The translations under genes and the position numbers were made by a program. Below, one piece after another: positions 1 through 11,743 of a stretch of DNA of 64,000 nt. The notes below the pieces were generated by a model, which was not told the DNA's origin, did not search any database, and saw only the letters and a list, made by a program, of their open reading frames with translations. The stretch is from Gallionellaceae bacterium (GTDB taxonomy: Bacteria > Pseudomonadota > Gammaproteobacteria > Burkholderiales > Thiobacillaceae), in NCBI GenBank assembly GCA_028714735.1, contig JAQTLU010000004.1, positions 62,001 to 126,000 on the forward strand, in the 5' to 3' direction. How positions within the stretch are numbered: position 1 is the stretch's first letter; every line of letters starts with the position of its first letter.

Positions 1-881
1 ACCGACTGCCGGGTGACCATGGCGCCCACCCCCTCGTGGGTGAACAACTCCATCAGCAGGGCGCCGTCGACGTCGGCGCTGACCAGATGGGCGCGCGCCA
101 CGCCCTTCTTGCACGCCTTTACGGCATGCGGCAGATACAGCTTCAGGTCGCCCTCGGGCAATTCGCGCACCAGCTTGAGCGCCTGGCTGGCGGTGAGCCG
201 GTTGATCGGCCGGCCATTGGCATCCTCGGTCTTGCCCTTGTCCAGGATGAACACCAGTTTTTCCGCCCCCAGCGCGATCGCCGCCGCGGTGGCCACTTCT
301 TCCAGGGTCAGGTTGAACACCTCGCCGGTGGGCGAGTAGCCGATCGGCGAGATCAGCACGATCTCGCCGGCGTCGAGCCGGCTCTTGATGGCATCGGCGG
401 CGACCTTGCGCACCTCGCCGGTGAACAGCAGGTCGACGCCGTCGACCACGCCGGCCGGCTGGGCGGTGACATAGTTGCCCGAGGCGACCCGGATCTCGGC
501 GCCGGCCATGGGGGTGTTGGGCAGGCCGATGGAGAGCATGCTTTCGATGTCCACCCGGACCGAACCGACCGCGTCCTTGACGTGCTCCAGGGTGTCGGCG
601 TCGGTCACCCGCTTGCCCTGGACATACTGCGCCTCGCCGCCGCTGGCGGTCAGTCGCTCCTCGACCTGGGGCCGCACGCCGTGGGCCAGGACCAGGCGGA
701 CGCCGAGCGCGCTGAGCAGGTTGACGTCATGGATGAAGTCGACGAAGTCGTCGCGCACCATGGCGTCGCCGCCGAAGGCGACCACGAAGGTCTTGCCGCG
801 GAAGGCATGGATGTAGGGCGCGGCGGCGCGGAACCAGTCCACGAAGCCGGACATGTCGGATAGGCTGGGGGTCCCTGGCAT
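1..881 (-). CDS. argA: Amino-acid N-acetyltransferase (N-acetylglutamate synthase), 3' part outside window
   Basis: First enzyme of arginine biosynthesis: acetylates glutamate with acetyl-CoA in the cytoplasm. The 293 visible residues are the amino-acid-kinase-like domain of classical ArgA, with the glycine-rich stretch VVAFGGDAM near residue 34, then VLAHGVRPQ and LISPIGYSPTGE. The frame stays open to the window edge, so the C-terminal GNAT acetyltransferase domain (total usually about 440 residues) lies outside. I chose the ATG at 881 because GGAAG sits just upstream. An in-frame ATG at 854 is an alternative. It is upstream of and in the same direction as rsmE's partner region, with 51 bp between it and the rsmE stop. 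A stand-alone acetylglutamate kinase is the alternative reading, but the N-terminus matches ArgA better. Confidence 0.9.
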   Translation of the reverse strand, partial: MPGTPSLSDMSGFVDWFRAAAPYIHAFRGKTFVVAFGGDAMVRDDFVDFIHDVNLLSALGVRLVLAHGVRPQVEERLTASGGEAQYVQGKRVTDADTLEHVKDAVGSVRVDIESMLSIGLPNTPMAGAEIRVASGNYVTAQPAGVVDGVDLLFTGEVRKVAADAIKSRLDAGEIVLISPIGYSPTGEVFNLTLEEVATAAAIALGAEKLVFILDKGKTEDANGRPINRLTASQALKLVRELPEGDLKLYLPHAVKACKKGVARAHLVSADVDGALLMELFTHEGVGAMVTRQS

Positions 882-932
882 GATCTTCCGCTGTATTTGT
901 TCGGTATCCGGATTATGCCTAAAAACAGGCCC

Positions 933-1664
933 TTAGATATCGCCCCAGATGCCCTGGATCACCGCCATGGCGGTGATGGCAGCGGTCTCGGTGCGCAGGA
1001 TGCGCGGCCCCAGCGACAGCGGCTGGAAGCCGAGCCGACGCACGGCTTCGCGTTCGTTCGGGTCGAAGCCGCCCTCCGGGCCGGCCAGCAGAGTGACCGA
1101 TTCCGCCGGCGCCGGCAGCTCGCGCAAGCGCACACTGGCCTCCGGATCGAGCAGCAGCCGGGTGCCGTCCCTGGCGGAGGCGGTCGCCAGCCATTCCGGG
1201 AAATCCAGGATCGGGGCCACCTCGGGCAGATGATTGCGGCCGCACTGCTCGCAGGCCGAGATCACCACGCCCTGCCAGTGCTGCCGGCGCTTGTGCCGCT
1301 TTTCCTCGTCCAGGCGCACGATGGTGCGCCGCATCATGATCGGCTGGATGCGCGTCACCCCCAGTTCCACCGCCTTTTGCAGGGTGTAGTCCATGCGCTC
1401 GCCACTGGATACGCCCTGGGCCAGGGTGATGGCCAGCGGCGACTCCCGCTCGGGCGCGCACACCGCCTTGAGCTGGACCTCGGCCCCCTTGCCGGTCTTG
1501 AGCAACTGGCCCAGGCATTCCGTGCCATCGCCGTTGAACAGGATCACGTCGTCGCCGTCGCGCAGGCGCAGAACGCCTACGGCATGACGGGCGACGGCGT
1601 CGGGCAGCGTGATCTGGCGGCCGGACGGCAGCGGCATGGCGCAGTAGAAGCGGGGAATGGGCAT
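933..1664 (-). CDS. rsmE: 16S rRNA (uracil1498-N3)-methyltransferase
   Basis: Methylates N3 of U1498 in 16S rRNA using S-adenosylmethionine; a SPOUT-class enzyme of the cytoplasm. The 243-residue length is normal for the family. The N-terminal PUA-like part (RFYCAMPLPSGRQITLP) is followed by the SPOUT end, with the knot signature LLAGPEGGFDPNE near residue 190 and LGPRILRTETA near 220. The frame runs open further upstream to 1814, but the residues before MPIPRFY are low-complexity and unlike the family, so I start at 1664. That leaves 62 bp to the divergent thioredoxin-like gene and room for two promoters. Confidence 0.93.
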   Translation of the reverse strand: MPIPRFYCAMPLPSGRQITLPDAVARHAVGVLRLRDGDDVILFNGDGTECLGQLLKTGKGAEVQLKAVCAPERESPLAITLAQGVSSGERMDYTLQKAVELGVTRIQPIMMRRTIVRLDEEKRHKRRQHWQGVVISACEQCGRNHLPEVAPILDFPEWLATASARDGTRLLLDPEASVRLRELPAPAESVTLLAGPEGGFDPNEREAVRRLGFQPLSLGPRILRTETAAITAMAVIQGIWGDI

Positions 1665-1726
1665 GGTGCGGGAACGGGTGGATTTGGATGGTATTATCGG
1701 CCGAAACGCTTCTGCGGAGGATTCAA

Positions 1727-2278
1727 ATGGTACGCATGGAAACCCCGGTATGCGATTTCGGCTGGCCGGCCCCCGACTTCGACCTGCCCGGCGTCGACGG
1801 CAAGCGTTACACATTGAAGGAAGCGGCCGGCCGCAACGGCCTGCTGGTGATGTTCATCTGCAACCACTGCCCCTACGTGCAGGCGGTCATCCAGCGCATC
1901 GTGCGCGATGCCGGCGACCTTCAGGCCCTGGGCGTTGGCGCCATCGCCATCATGTCGAACGACCCTACCGACTACCCGGAGGATTCCTTCGCCAACATGA
2001 AGCGGGTGGCGGCGGAGCTGAAATTCCCCATGCCCTATGTGATCGACGAGAGCCAGGCCGTCGCCCAGGCCTACGGCGCCGTCTGCACGCCCGATTTCTT
2101 CGGTTTCAACGGCAAGCTGGAGCTGCAATATCGCGGCCGCCTCGACGAGTCGCGCAAGGAGGCCGCCCCCGAGGGCGTCCGGCGCGACCTCTACGAGGCC
2201 ATGAAGCAGGTCGCCGAGACCGGCCGGGGGCCGGCCGAGCAGATCCCCAGCATGGGTTGTTCGATCAAGTGGAAATAG
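1727..2278 (+). CDS. Thioredoxin-family protein (AhpC/TSA-like fold, CxxC)
   Basis: A 183-residue cytoplasmic protein of the thioredoxin/peroxiredoxin-like superfamily, probably a thiol-disulfide oxidoreductase. The sequence begins with the AhpC-like PAPDFDLPGVDGKRYTL. The redox motif CNHC is at residues 45-48, followed by PYVQA, a pattern typical of this uncharacterised thioredoxin-like family. There is no signal peptide, so it should act in the cytoplasm. The start at 1727 is preceded by GCGGAGG six bases upstream. An in-frame ATG-type start at 1688 lacks this and would add residues unlike the family. Substrate and physiological partner cannot be told from sequence. Confidence 0.85.
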   Translation: MVRMETPVCDFGWPAPDFDLPGVDGKRYTLKEAAGRNGLLVMFICNHCPYVQAVIQRIVRDAGDLQALGVGAIAIMSNDPTDYPEDSFANMKRVAAELKFPMPYVIDESQAVAQAYGAVCTPDFFGFNGKLELQYRGRLDESRKEAAPEGVRRDLYEAMKQVAETGRGPAEQIPSMGCSIKWK

Positions 2279-2345
2279 CTCTCAGGTATCAGCCAAACAC
2301 TGAAAGCGGATCGCCAGTTGCTGACCGCTGGAAGCTGATCGCTGA

Positions 2346-3167
2346 ATGCTGACATTACTCGCCCAAGTCATCGAGGCCGTCCGCGCAGTCGGACGCGATG
2401 AGGTCATGCCGCGCTATCTGAAGGTGGCGCATGCCCGCAAGGATGACGGCAGCCTGTTCACCGAGGCCGACCTGGCCGCCCAGCAGGCCCTGATCGAGCG
2501 CCTGACCGCTATCGCGCCCTACCCGGTCCTGGGCGAGGAGATGGATGACGACGTCCACAAGCGGCTTTGGCATGAGGGCGCCGAGGGCCTCTGGTGCGTC
2601 GACCCGATCGACGGCACCACCAATTTCGTCAGCGGCATGCCCTTCTTCGCCATGTCGATCGCCCTGATGAAGCAGGGCCGGCCGGTCCTGGGCGTGGTCT
2701 ACGACCCCCAGGCCGACGAGTGCTTCCATGCCGTGGCCGGCGGCGGCGCCTGGCTGGGTGACGAGCGCTTGCCGCTGAAAACGGCGCCGGAACGGCTCGA
2801 CCGCTGCATCGCCGGGGTCGATTTCAAGCGCATCCCGCGTGCCCTGGCCGGCCGCCTGGCGGCCGAGCATCCCTACAGTTCGCAGCGCAACCTGGGCGCC
2901 AGCACCCTGGATTGGTGCTACCTGGCCGCCGGCCGCTTCCACATCTACCTGCACGGCGGCCAGAAACTGTGGGATTACGCCGCCGGGGCACTGATCCTGG
3001 AAGAATCGGGCGGCCGGGTCAGCCGGCTGGGCGGCGGCGACTTCTGGGCCGGCGATCCCTGGACCCGATCCGCGGTGGCGGCCCGGACGCCGGGCTTGCA
3101 GGCGCAATGGAATGACTGGCTGGTGGCGTGCGACGACGTAAAGCCCTATCAAAAAGCAGGTCAATAA
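2346..3167 (+). CDS. Inositol monophosphatase family protein (possibly histidinol-phosphatase type)
   Basis: A 273-residue Mg-dependent phosphatase. Metal ligands are visible: GEE at 63-65, DPIDGT at 86-91 and WD at 209-210 within [16 protein letters not shown]. Family members hydrolyse inositol-1-phosphate, histidinol phosphate or 3'-phosphoadenosine 5'-phosphate (PAP), and sequence alone does not decide among these. In autotrophs, PAP or sugar-phosphate activity would also fit. It lies 214 bp before tkt on the same strand. Its upstream gap (2279-2345) holds short degenerate self-similar sequence (GCTGATCGCTGAATGCTGA-like) and no obvious promoter. Confidence 0.87.
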   Translation: MLTLLAQVIEAVRAVGRDEVMPRYLKVAHARKDDGSLFTEADLAAQQALIERLTAIAPYPVLGEEMDDDVHKRLWHEGAEGLWCVDPIDGTTNFVSGMPFFAMSIALMKQGRPVLGVVYDPQADECFHAVAGGGAWLGDERLPLKTAPERLDRCIAGVDFKRIPRALAGRLAAEHPYSSQRNLGASTLDWCYLAAGRFHIYLHGGQKLWDYAAGALILEESGGRVSRLGGGDFWAGDPWTRSAVAARTPGLQAQWNDWLVACDDVKPYQKAGQ

Positions 3168-3290
3168 ACAAGACGACTTCATTTATAAAAACATTTTAAT
3201 TTTGCCCCGGCAGGCCGCACAAAGCCCAGAAACTCAAGGAAACCCGGCCGATCGGCGGTCGCGGCGCTGGAATTGCCGGGGCCGCTCATG

Positions 3291-3320
3291 TTGCTCTGTC
3301 CACTTCCACTACGACATAAT
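3291..3320 (+). promoter_or_regulatory. Candidate sigma-70 promoter for the tkt-gap-pgk-pyk-fba cluster
   Basis: TTGCTC (3291-3296) and CATAAT (3315-3320) are separated by 18 bp, about 60 bp before the tkt start, inside the 214-bp gap that follows the phosphatase gene. Both hexamers are imperfect. No LysR-type (CbbR) site could be assigned with confidence. Confidence 0.25.
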
Positions 3321-3381
3321 CACAAGCCTTGTGTCCGAATTGGGCCTACAGGTTTTATTGTCTTTCGAGGAAACAACAACT

Positions 3382-6403
<3,022 letters not shown>

Positions 6404-6425
6404 TCAAGTTGCAAGGGGCAAGATT

Positions 6426-6454
6426 CAAGATACAAGGGGTTTCCTTGCGTCTTG
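6426..6454. repeat. Imperfect hairpin in a low-complexity gap-pgk spacer
   Basis: CAAGATACAAGG (6426-6437) can pair with CCTTGCGTCTTG (6443-6454) in 11 of 12 positions, one of them G:T, around a 5-nt loop. It sits in a 136-bp spacer made of repeated CAAG/CTTGTCTCT words (CTTGTCTCT at 6451-6459 and 6465-6473). No T-run follows, so it is not a clear intrinsic terminator. It could be an mRNA processing or stability element. Confidence 0.45.
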
Positions 6455-6539
6455 TCTCTGGTCCCTTGTCTCTCCAATACGTGAGCCGTAAGGCCTGAGC
6501 CGACTCAGCCCTTACCACTTACTATCCAAGGAGCATCCG

Positions 6540-7724
6540 ATGGCCAAATTCCTCCGCATGACCGACCTCGACCTCAAGGGCAAGCGCGTCTTCATCCGCG
6601 CCGACCTGAACGTGCCCGTCAAGGAAGGCAAGGTCACCTCCGACGCCCGCATCACCGCCTCCATGCCGACCATCGAGTACGCCCTCAAGGCCGGCGCCAA
6701 GGTCATGGTCACCTCCCACCTGGGTCGCCCGACCGAAGGCGAGTGGACTCCCGAGGTTTCCCTGGCCCCGGTCGCCGAGGTCATGTCCGCCAAGCTGGGC
6801 AAGCCGGTGCGCCTGATCAAGGACTGGGTCGACGGCGGCTTCGACGTCGCCGAGGGCGAAGTGGTCCTGCTGGAAAACTGCCGGGTCAACAAGGGCGAGA
6901 AGAAGAACGTCGAAGAGACCGCGAAGAAGTACGCCGCCCTGTGCGACATCTTCGTCATGGACGCCTTCGGCACCGCCCACCGCGCCGAGGCCTCCACCTA
7001 CGGCTGCGCCCAGTTCGCCCCGGCCGCCTGCGCCGGGATGCTGGTCAGCCAGGAACTGGAAGCCCTCGACAAGGCCCTGGCCAGCCCGGCCCGGCCGATG
7101 GTCGCCATCGTCGGCGGCTCCAAGGTCTCCACCAAGCTGACCGTGCTGGAGGCCCTGTCCGAGAAGTGCGAACAGCTGGTGGTCGGCGGCGGCATCGCCA
7201 ACACCTTCCTGGCCGCCACCGGCAAGAACGTCGGCAAGTCGCTGTGCGAGCACGACCTGATCCCGACCGCCCAGGCCCTGATGAGCAAGATGACCGCCCG
7301 CGGCGCCACCATCCCCATCGCCGTCGACGTGGTCTGCGGCAAGCAGTTCGACGCCAATGAGCCCGCCGTGGCCAAGGCTGCCGACCAGGTGGCCGACGAC
7401 GACATGATCTTCGACATCGGTCCCAAGTCCGCCCAGGAGTTGGTCGACATCATCATGAAGGCCGGCACCGTGGTCTGGAACGGCCCGGTCGGCGTGTTCG
7501 AATTCGACCAGTTCGGCGAGGGCACCAAGGCCATCGCCATGGCCATCGCCGAGACCAAGGCCTTCACCCTGGCCGGCGGCGGCGACACCATTGCCGCGAT
7601 TCAGAAATATGACATCTACGACAAGGTCTCCTACATCTCCACCGCCGGCGGCGCGTTCCTGGAATACCTCGAGGGCAAGGTCCTGCCCGCCGTGGACATC
7701 CTGGAAAAGCGGGCCGCCAACTAA
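6540..7724 (+). CDS. pgk: Phosphoglycerate kinase
   Basis: Transfers phosphate between 1,3-bisphosphoglycerate and ADP; in CO2 fixation it runs in reverse to phosphorylate 3-phosphoglycerate. The 394-residue length is standard. Signature segments are [19 protein letters not shown] (substrate arginine region), [15 protein letters not shown] at about 192-199, and the nucleotide-binding GGGDTIAA near the C-terminus. AAGGAG at 6528-6533 sets the start at 6540. It is the third gene of the tkt-gap-pgk-pyk-fba cluster. Confidence 0.97.
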   Translation: MAKFLRMTDLDLKGKRVFIRADLNVPVKEGKVTSDARITASMPTIEYALKAGAKVMVTSHLGRPTEGEWTPEVSLAPVAEVMSAKLGKPVRLIKDWVDGGFDVAEGEVVLLENCRVNKGEKKNVEETAKKYAALCDIFVMDAFGTAHRAEASTYGCAQFAPAACAGMLVSQELEALDKALASPARPMVAIVGGSKVSTKLTVLEALSEKCEQLVVGGGIANTFLAATGKNVGKSLCEHDLIPTAQALMSKMTARGATIPIAVDVVCGKQFDANEPAVAKAADQVADDDMIFDIGPKSAQELVDIIMKAGTVVWNGPVGVFEFDQFGEGTKAIAMAIAETKAFTLAGGGDTIAAIQKYDIYDKVSYISTAGGAFLEYLEGKVLPAVDILEKRAAN

Positions 7725-7809
7725 CCGATAAAGGAAAACGGGAATGAGAAACGTGGAGAAGGGACGCACCTGCGCCGCCCGACACCCGCTTCCCGTTGCC
7801 CGATAAAAC

Positions 7810-9240
7810 ATGCTTCGTAGAACCAAAATCGTCGCCACCCTGGGCCCGGCCTGTTCCGATCCCAAGGTCCTGGACAAAATGATCGAGGCGGGCGTCGATG
7901 TGGTCCGCCTCAACTTCTCCCATGGCACGCCGGAAGAGCACATCCAGCGCGCCGAACTGGTCCGCTCCCTGGCCAAGACACGCGGCCGCGCCATCGGCGT
8001 GCTGGTCGACCTGCAGGGCCCGAAGATCCGCATCGGCAAGTTCAAGGACGGCAAGATCACCCTGAGCCCGGGCGACACCTTCCTGCTCGACATCGACTGC
8101 GAACTGGGCGACCAGACCCGCGTCGGCCTCGACTACAAGGACCTGATCTATGACGTCTCGCGCGGCGCCACCCTGCTGCTCGACGACGGCCGCATCGAGA
8201 TGTGGGTCGAGGACGTCAAGGACGGCATCGTCACCTGCAAGGTGGTCCAGGGCGGTACCCTGTCCAACAACAAGGGCATCAACCGCAAGGGCGGCGGCCT
8301 CTCCGCCGCGGCCCTGACCGAGAAGGACATCGAGGACATCAAGACCGCTGCGCTGCTCAAGGCCGACTACCTGGCGGTGTCCTTCCCGCGCTCCGCCGCC
8401 GACGTGCAGCAGGCCCGGGAAATCCTCCAGGCCCATGGCGGCAAGGCCTGGATCGTGTCCAAGATCGAACGCGCCGAGGCCATCGAGGCGCTCGACTCCA
8501 TCCTGAACGCCTCCGACGCCATCATGGTGGCGCGCGGCGACCTCGGCGTGGAAGTCGGCGATGCCGCCGTGCCGGCCCTGCAGAAACGCATGATCCGGAT
8601 GGCGCGCGAGAAGAACAAGATCGCCATCACCGCTACCCAGATGATGGAATCGATGATCTCCAGCCCGATCCCGACCCGGGCCGAGGTCTCCGACGTCGCC
8701 AACGCGGTGCTCGACGGCACCGACGCGGTGATGCTGTCGGCCGAGACCGCCGCCGGCCAGTTCCCGGTCGAGGCGATCGCCGCCATGAACCGGGTCTGCG
8801 TCGAGGCCGAGAAGGAAATCGAGACGCCGCAGTTCGGCTTCAAGCACGACGATATCCTGCGCGTCGACGAGGCCATCGCCAAGTCGGCCGCCTTCACCGC
8901 CCTGCACCTCAACGTCAAGGCCATCGCGGCGATGACCCAGTCCGGCTCGACCGCGCTCTGGATCTCGCGCATCAGCACCCACGTGCCGATCTACGCGCTG
9001 ACCCCGGAGGTCGAGACCCGACGCAAGGTCACCCTGTACCGGGGCGTCTACCCGGTCAACTTCAAGCCCTCCAGCCACGACCGCGACCAATTGCTGATCG
9101 AGGCGGAAGACGAACTCAGGCGGCGCGGTGCGGTACGCAACGGCGACCTGATCCTGCTCACCATCGGCGAGCCCATCGGCCGCTCGGGGGGCACCAACAC
9201 CATGAAGATCGTTCGTGTTGGCGAACGCAAAAAGTCTTAA
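7810..9240 (+). CDS. pyk: Pyruvate kinase
   Basis: Converts phosphoenolpyruvate and ADP to pyruvate and ATP. The 476 residues carry the family landmarks: RRTKIVATLGPA at the N-terminus, LNFSHG, the active-site SKIERAEAIEALD, the MVARGDLGVEVG segment, and ITATQMMESMI with PTRAEVSDVANAVLDG. The C-terminal third is the regulatory domain (TQSGSTALWISR). Its place between pgk and fba commits the cluster to supplying pyruvate as well as cycling triose phosphates. It is 85 bp after pgk and 18 bp before fba. No strong Shine-Dalgarno is seen in front of the ATG. Confidence 0.97.
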   Translation: MLRRTKIVATLGPACSDPKVLDKMIEAGVDVVRLNFSHGTPEEHIQRAELVRSLAKTRGRAIGVLVDLQGPKIRIGKFKDGKITLSPGDTFLLDIDCELGDQTRVGLDYKDLIYDVSRGATLLLDDGRIEMWVEDVKDGIVTCKVVQGGTLSNNKGINRKGGGLSAAALTEKDIEDIKTAALLKADYLAVSFPRSAADVQQAREILQAHGGKAWIVSKIERAEAIEALDSILNASDAIMVARGDLGVEVGDAAVPALQKRMIRMAREKNKIAITATQMMESMISSPIPTRAEVSDVANAVLDGTDAVMLSAETAAGQFPVEAIAAMNRVCVEAEKEIETPQFGFKHDDILRVDEAIAKSAAFTALHLNVKAIAAMTQSGSTALWISRISTHVPIYALTPEVETRRKVTLYRGVYPVNFKPSSHDRDQLLIEAEDELRRRGAVRNGDLILLTIGEPIGRSGGTNTMKIVRVGERKKS

Positions 9241-9258
9241 CCAAAAGGAGATCCCAAG

Positions 9259-10326
9259 ATGGCACTCATTTCCCTGCGTCAACTGCTCGACCACGCCGCC
9301 GAGCATGGCTATGGCCTGCCGGCCTTCAACGTCAACAACATGGAACAGGTCCAGGCCATCATGCAGGCCGCCGCTGCCACCGACAGCCCGGTCATCCTGC
9401 AAGGTTCCGCCGGCGCCCGCTCCTATGCCGGCGAGCCCTTCCTGCGCCACCTGATCCTGGCCGCGATCGAACAATATCCGCAGATCCCGGTGTGCATGCA
9501 CCAGGACCACGGCGCCTCCCCCGACGTCTGCTTCCGCTCCATCCAGTCCGGCTTCAGCTCGGTGATGATGGACGGCTCCCTGATGTCCGATGCCAAGACC
9601 CCGTCGAGCTACGAATACAACGTCAACACCACCGCCCACGTGGTCGAACTGGCCCATGCCTGCGGCGTTTCCGTCGAAGGCGAACTGGGCTGCCTGGGTT
9701 CCCTGGAAACCGGCAAGATGGGTGAAGAAGACGGCCACGGCGCCGAAGGCGTGCTCGACCACTCCGCCCTGCTGACCGACCCCAACGAGGCCGCCGACTT
9801 CGTCGCCAAGACCAAGGTCGACGCCCTGGCCATTGCCATCGGCACCAGCCACGGCGCCTACAAGTTCACCCAGAAGCCCACCGGCAAGGTGCTGCGCATC
9901 GACCGCGTCAAGGAAATCCACGAGCGCATCCCCAACGTCCACCTGGTCATGCACGGCTCCTCCTCGGTGCCGGAAGACTGGCTCGCCATCATCAACAGCT
10001 TCGGGGGCGACATGGGCCAGACCTACGGCGTGCCGGTTTCGGAAATCGTCGAAGGCATCAAGAACGGCGTGCGCAAGGTCAACATCGACACCGACCTGCG
10101 CATGGCCTCCACCGGCGCGATCCGCAAGCACCTGGCCGAGAACAAGGCCAACTTCGACCCGCGCAAGTTCTTCAAGGAAGCTACCAAGGCCATGAGCGGC
10201 ATCTGCAAGGACCGTTACCAGGCCTTCGGCGCCGCCGGCATGGCCAGCAAGATCACCAAGGTCTACAACCTGGACGAGATGCACCAGCGCTACGCCACCG
10301 GCGAGCTCGACCCCAAGGTCAACTGA
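9259..10326 (+). CDS. fba: Fructose-bisphosphate aldolase, class II
   Basis: Zn-dependent aldol condensation of dihydroxyacetone phosphate with glyceraldehyde-3-phosphate, and in the Calvin cycle also with erythrose-4-phosphate. The 355-residue protein has the metal/catalytic cluster CMHQDHG (H81, D83, H84), [10 protein letters not shown], the GELG segment and the phosphate-binding [11 protein letters not shown]. This longer class II type with the [13 protein letters not shown] tail is the one usually called cbbA in autotrophic proteobacteria; that assignment is from family knowledge. AAAAGGAGAT precedes the start. It is the last gene of the cluster, followed by a terminator 20 bp downstream. 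Confidence 0.96.
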   Translation: MALISLRQLLDHAAEHGYGLPAFNVNNMEQVQAIMQAAAATDSPVILQGSAGARSYAGEPFLRHLILAAIEQYPQIPVCMHQDHGASPDVCFRSIQSGFSSVMMDGSLMSDAKTPSSYEYNVNTTAHVVELAHACGVSVEGELGCLGSLETGKMGEEDGHGAEGVLDHSALLTDPNEAADFVAKTKVDALAIAIGTSHGAYKFTQKPTGKVLRIDRVKEIHERIPNVHLVMHGSSSVPEDWLAIINSFGGDMGQTYGVPVSEIVEGIKNGVRKVNIDTDLRMASTGAIRKHLAENKANFDPRKFFKEATKAMSGICKDRYQAFGAAGMASKITKVYNLDEMHQRYATGELDPKVN

Positions 10327-10346
10327 TCGATCTTGAGTCAGTCAGG

Positions 10347-10371
10347 AAGGGCGGCTTCGGCCGCCCTTTTT
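10347..10371 (+). terminator. Rho-independent terminator after fba
   Basis: A perfect 9-bp stem, AAGGGCGGC paired with GCCGCCCTT, around a TTCG tetraloop, followed by a T-run. It lies 20 bp after the fba stop and ends the carbon-metabolism cluster. Confidence 0.93.
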
Positions 10372-10423
10372 GTTTGGGGTATGGATAGTTGGTAATTAGC
10401 CCTTGGGGGCTGTTAACGTCCTA

Positions 10424-10927
10424 GTTAGGGCACATGCTATTTGAGTTCCAGATCATTGCGAGCAATTCTGCGCATCTCTGGGAGGCATTTGTCCAGCGCG
10501 GCAAGTTTCAACTCCAGATGTACTTCCCAGTGCGTTGTATTGGTCGAAGCGTCTAGCTCACTGAATAGTTGATTCAGAAGAGCGATGGCATCTTCTGAAA
10601 CCACAAAGCTTCCCAAGTCGCGCTGCTTCAGCAACTCGGCCATGGCCTCTTGCAACTTTTCCGTAAGCAGTTTGTCGCCCTCAGGAGGAAGGTTTATTCC
10701 TCGACGAGAAAAGGCGAGATTAGTGTCCGCGTGCTCTCGAACGTGGTGCATTGCTTCAATAATTGCTGTGTAAGCCGCACTTTTTCTCTCCCACCACTTC
10801 TCAGAGTAGAAGCGTTTCAGCGTAAGCCGAACAGTCGCGGTGGCGGTAATCAATGCTACAACGACTCCAGTGCCTAGGTTTGCTAACGGTGGTAGCCCAT
10901 CCAATGATATCTCCTCTGTGCCCTAAC
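10424..10927. repeat. 11-bp perfect inverted repeat flanking a hypothetical gene
   Basis: GTTAGGGCACA at 10424-10434 and its exact reverse complement TGTGCCCTAAC at 10917-10927 bracket the gene at 10437-10904. The left copy is 2 bp from its stop codon and the right copy 12 bp from its start. The layout resembles a gene cassette or small insertion, but no complete recombination site is visible. Confidence 0.55.
10437..10904 (-). CDS. Hypothetical protein with one N-terminal membrane segment
   Basis: I do not recognise this 155-residue protein. A hydrophobic stretch (LGTGVVVALITATATV, about residues 10-25) suggests a single membrane anchor. A mostly helical, charged cytoplasmic part follows (WWERKSAAYTAIIEAMHHVREHAD; LLTEKLQEAMAELLKQ). 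Base composition is clearly less GC-rich than the neighbouring core genes. It is flanked by an 11-bp inverted repeat and sits beside a toxin-antitoxin pair, so acquired accessory DNA is likely. A start at 10904 is supported by GAGGAG about 8 bases upstream on the minus strand. It could be a phage-defence or stress accessory protein, but nothing shows that. Confidence 0.65.
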   Translation of the reverse strand: MDGLPPLANLGTGVVVALITATATVRLTLKRFYSEKWWERKSAAYTAIIEAMHHVREHADTNLAFSRRGINLPPEGDKLLTEKLQEAMAELLKQRDLGSFVVSEDAIALLNQLFSELDASTNTTHWEVHLELKLAALDKCLPEMRRIARNDLELK

Positions 10928-10996
10928 CGGTTGACTAGGCCCGACGCATAACCGGCGGGAATTCTGTAACTCATTTATCCAAGTGCCTCGGCCCGC

Positions 10997-11272
10997 TCAC
11001 GGCCAACGTCTGGCCGTATGAATAACAGCGAAGATTTCTATGTCGCTCTCCGTCACCCGATAGGCAACGTAGTAAGGAAGGCGAGGGATCACGATCTCCC
11101 GGGTGCCTTCCAGATGCCCCCGACGTCCCCTGTCGGGATTATCCCTGAGCAAGGTCACGCTCTTCCAGATGGCCTGTATGACGCGCCGTGCGGCTTCCGG
11201 ATTGTCGTTGGCAATGTAGTCGCTGATCTCGGTCAGATGCGCCAACGCGGCGGGGGTGTAGCGTACCCGCAT
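10997..11272 (-). CDS. parE: ParE/RelE-family toxin
   Basis: The 91-residue protein has the RelE/ParE superfamily pattern: N-terminal RVRYTPAALAHLTEISDYIA, the central NPDRGRRGHLEGTREIVIPRLPYYVAYRV, and terminal IEIFAVIHTARRWP. Family members inhibit either DNA gyrase (ParE) or ribosome-bound mRNA (RelE). The PRLPYYVAYRV and HTARRWP pattern favours ParE, but the target is inferred. It begins 3 bp after the antitoxin stop, the usual antitoxin-first operon arrangement. Confidence 0.85.
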   Translation of the reverse strand: MRVRYTPAALAHLTEISDYIANDNPEAARRVIQAIWKSVTLLRDNPDRGRRGHLEGTREIVIPRLPYYVAYRVTESDIEIFAVIHTARRWP

Positions 11273-11275
11273 AAG

Positions 11276-11506
11276 TCAGTCGGCGTAGCGTGAGAAGAAG
11301 GCCTCCATTTGGTCATCCGGTACGAACTCGCCTTTTTCCGCCTGGGCCAGGCCTTCACGCATGCGAGCGATTGCCCTGCGTTCGTGAGCCAGATAGGCCG
11401 CCAAGGCTTCATTGAGTATTTCGGTTTCGCCTCGATGGATTTCCTCCGCCAGGGCGTGGAGATCGGCACGGATTTCAGGTTGAATTTCCAAGGTATCGAC
11501 TTGCAT
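11276..11506 (-). CDS. parD: ParD-like antitoxin (ribbon-helix-helix)
   Basis: A 76-residue partner of the adjacent toxin. The N-terminal LEIQPEIRADLHALAEEIHRGETEILNEALAAYL fits a ribbon-helix-helix DNA-binding unit. The acidic C-terminus (PDDQMEAFFSRYAD) would bind toxin. The frame is open to 11578, but the added residues are not family-like, so I use the ATG at 11506. Its Shine-Dalgarno is weak, and the longer form remains possible. Autorepression by the antitoxin or toxin-antitoxin complex at the upstream promoter is usual for the family. Confidence 0.78.
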   Translation of the reverse strand: MQVDTLEIQPEIRADLHALAEEIHRGETEILNEALAAYLAHERRAIARMREGLAQAEKGEFVPDDQMEAFFSRYAD

Positions 11507-11743
11507 CGGAGGCCCCAAAATGTCAGGTTTTACGTTTGAATGATAACGCCAGAAGGATGTTGCTCGTATTTCAGACATTCCAACACAAAGACCGACATGA
11601 ATTGGCCCGACCCGGATGACCAGACCGCAAGTGCTATGCGTCGCCAGCCGCCTTTGCTTTATGATTTCGGCCTTACCCGAATCAAGCCGTGAGGTTATCG
11701 CGTTGGGCCGTCCCCTGAGGCGGCTCGACGTTTTCGCAAGACC

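Noticed and set aside
2279..2345. Short GCTGATCGCTGA-like words before the phosphatase gene as a CRISPR or regulatory array
   Set aside because: Units are few, degenerate and without uniform spacers; they look like slippage-derived low-complexity sequence.
7564..10284. A 906-codon open frame antisense to pyk and fba
   Set aside because: It mirrors two certain genes. In GC-rich DNA with strong third-position bias the opposite strand often stays open. The predicted protein is Gly/Val/Asp/His-rich without recognisable domains.
10381..10436. Integron attC site next to the hypothetical gene
   Set aside because: GTTAGGG/CCCTAAC resembles core sites, but the last base does not fit GTTRRRY. No matching second core at a suitable distance and no long imperfect palindrome could be found on either side.
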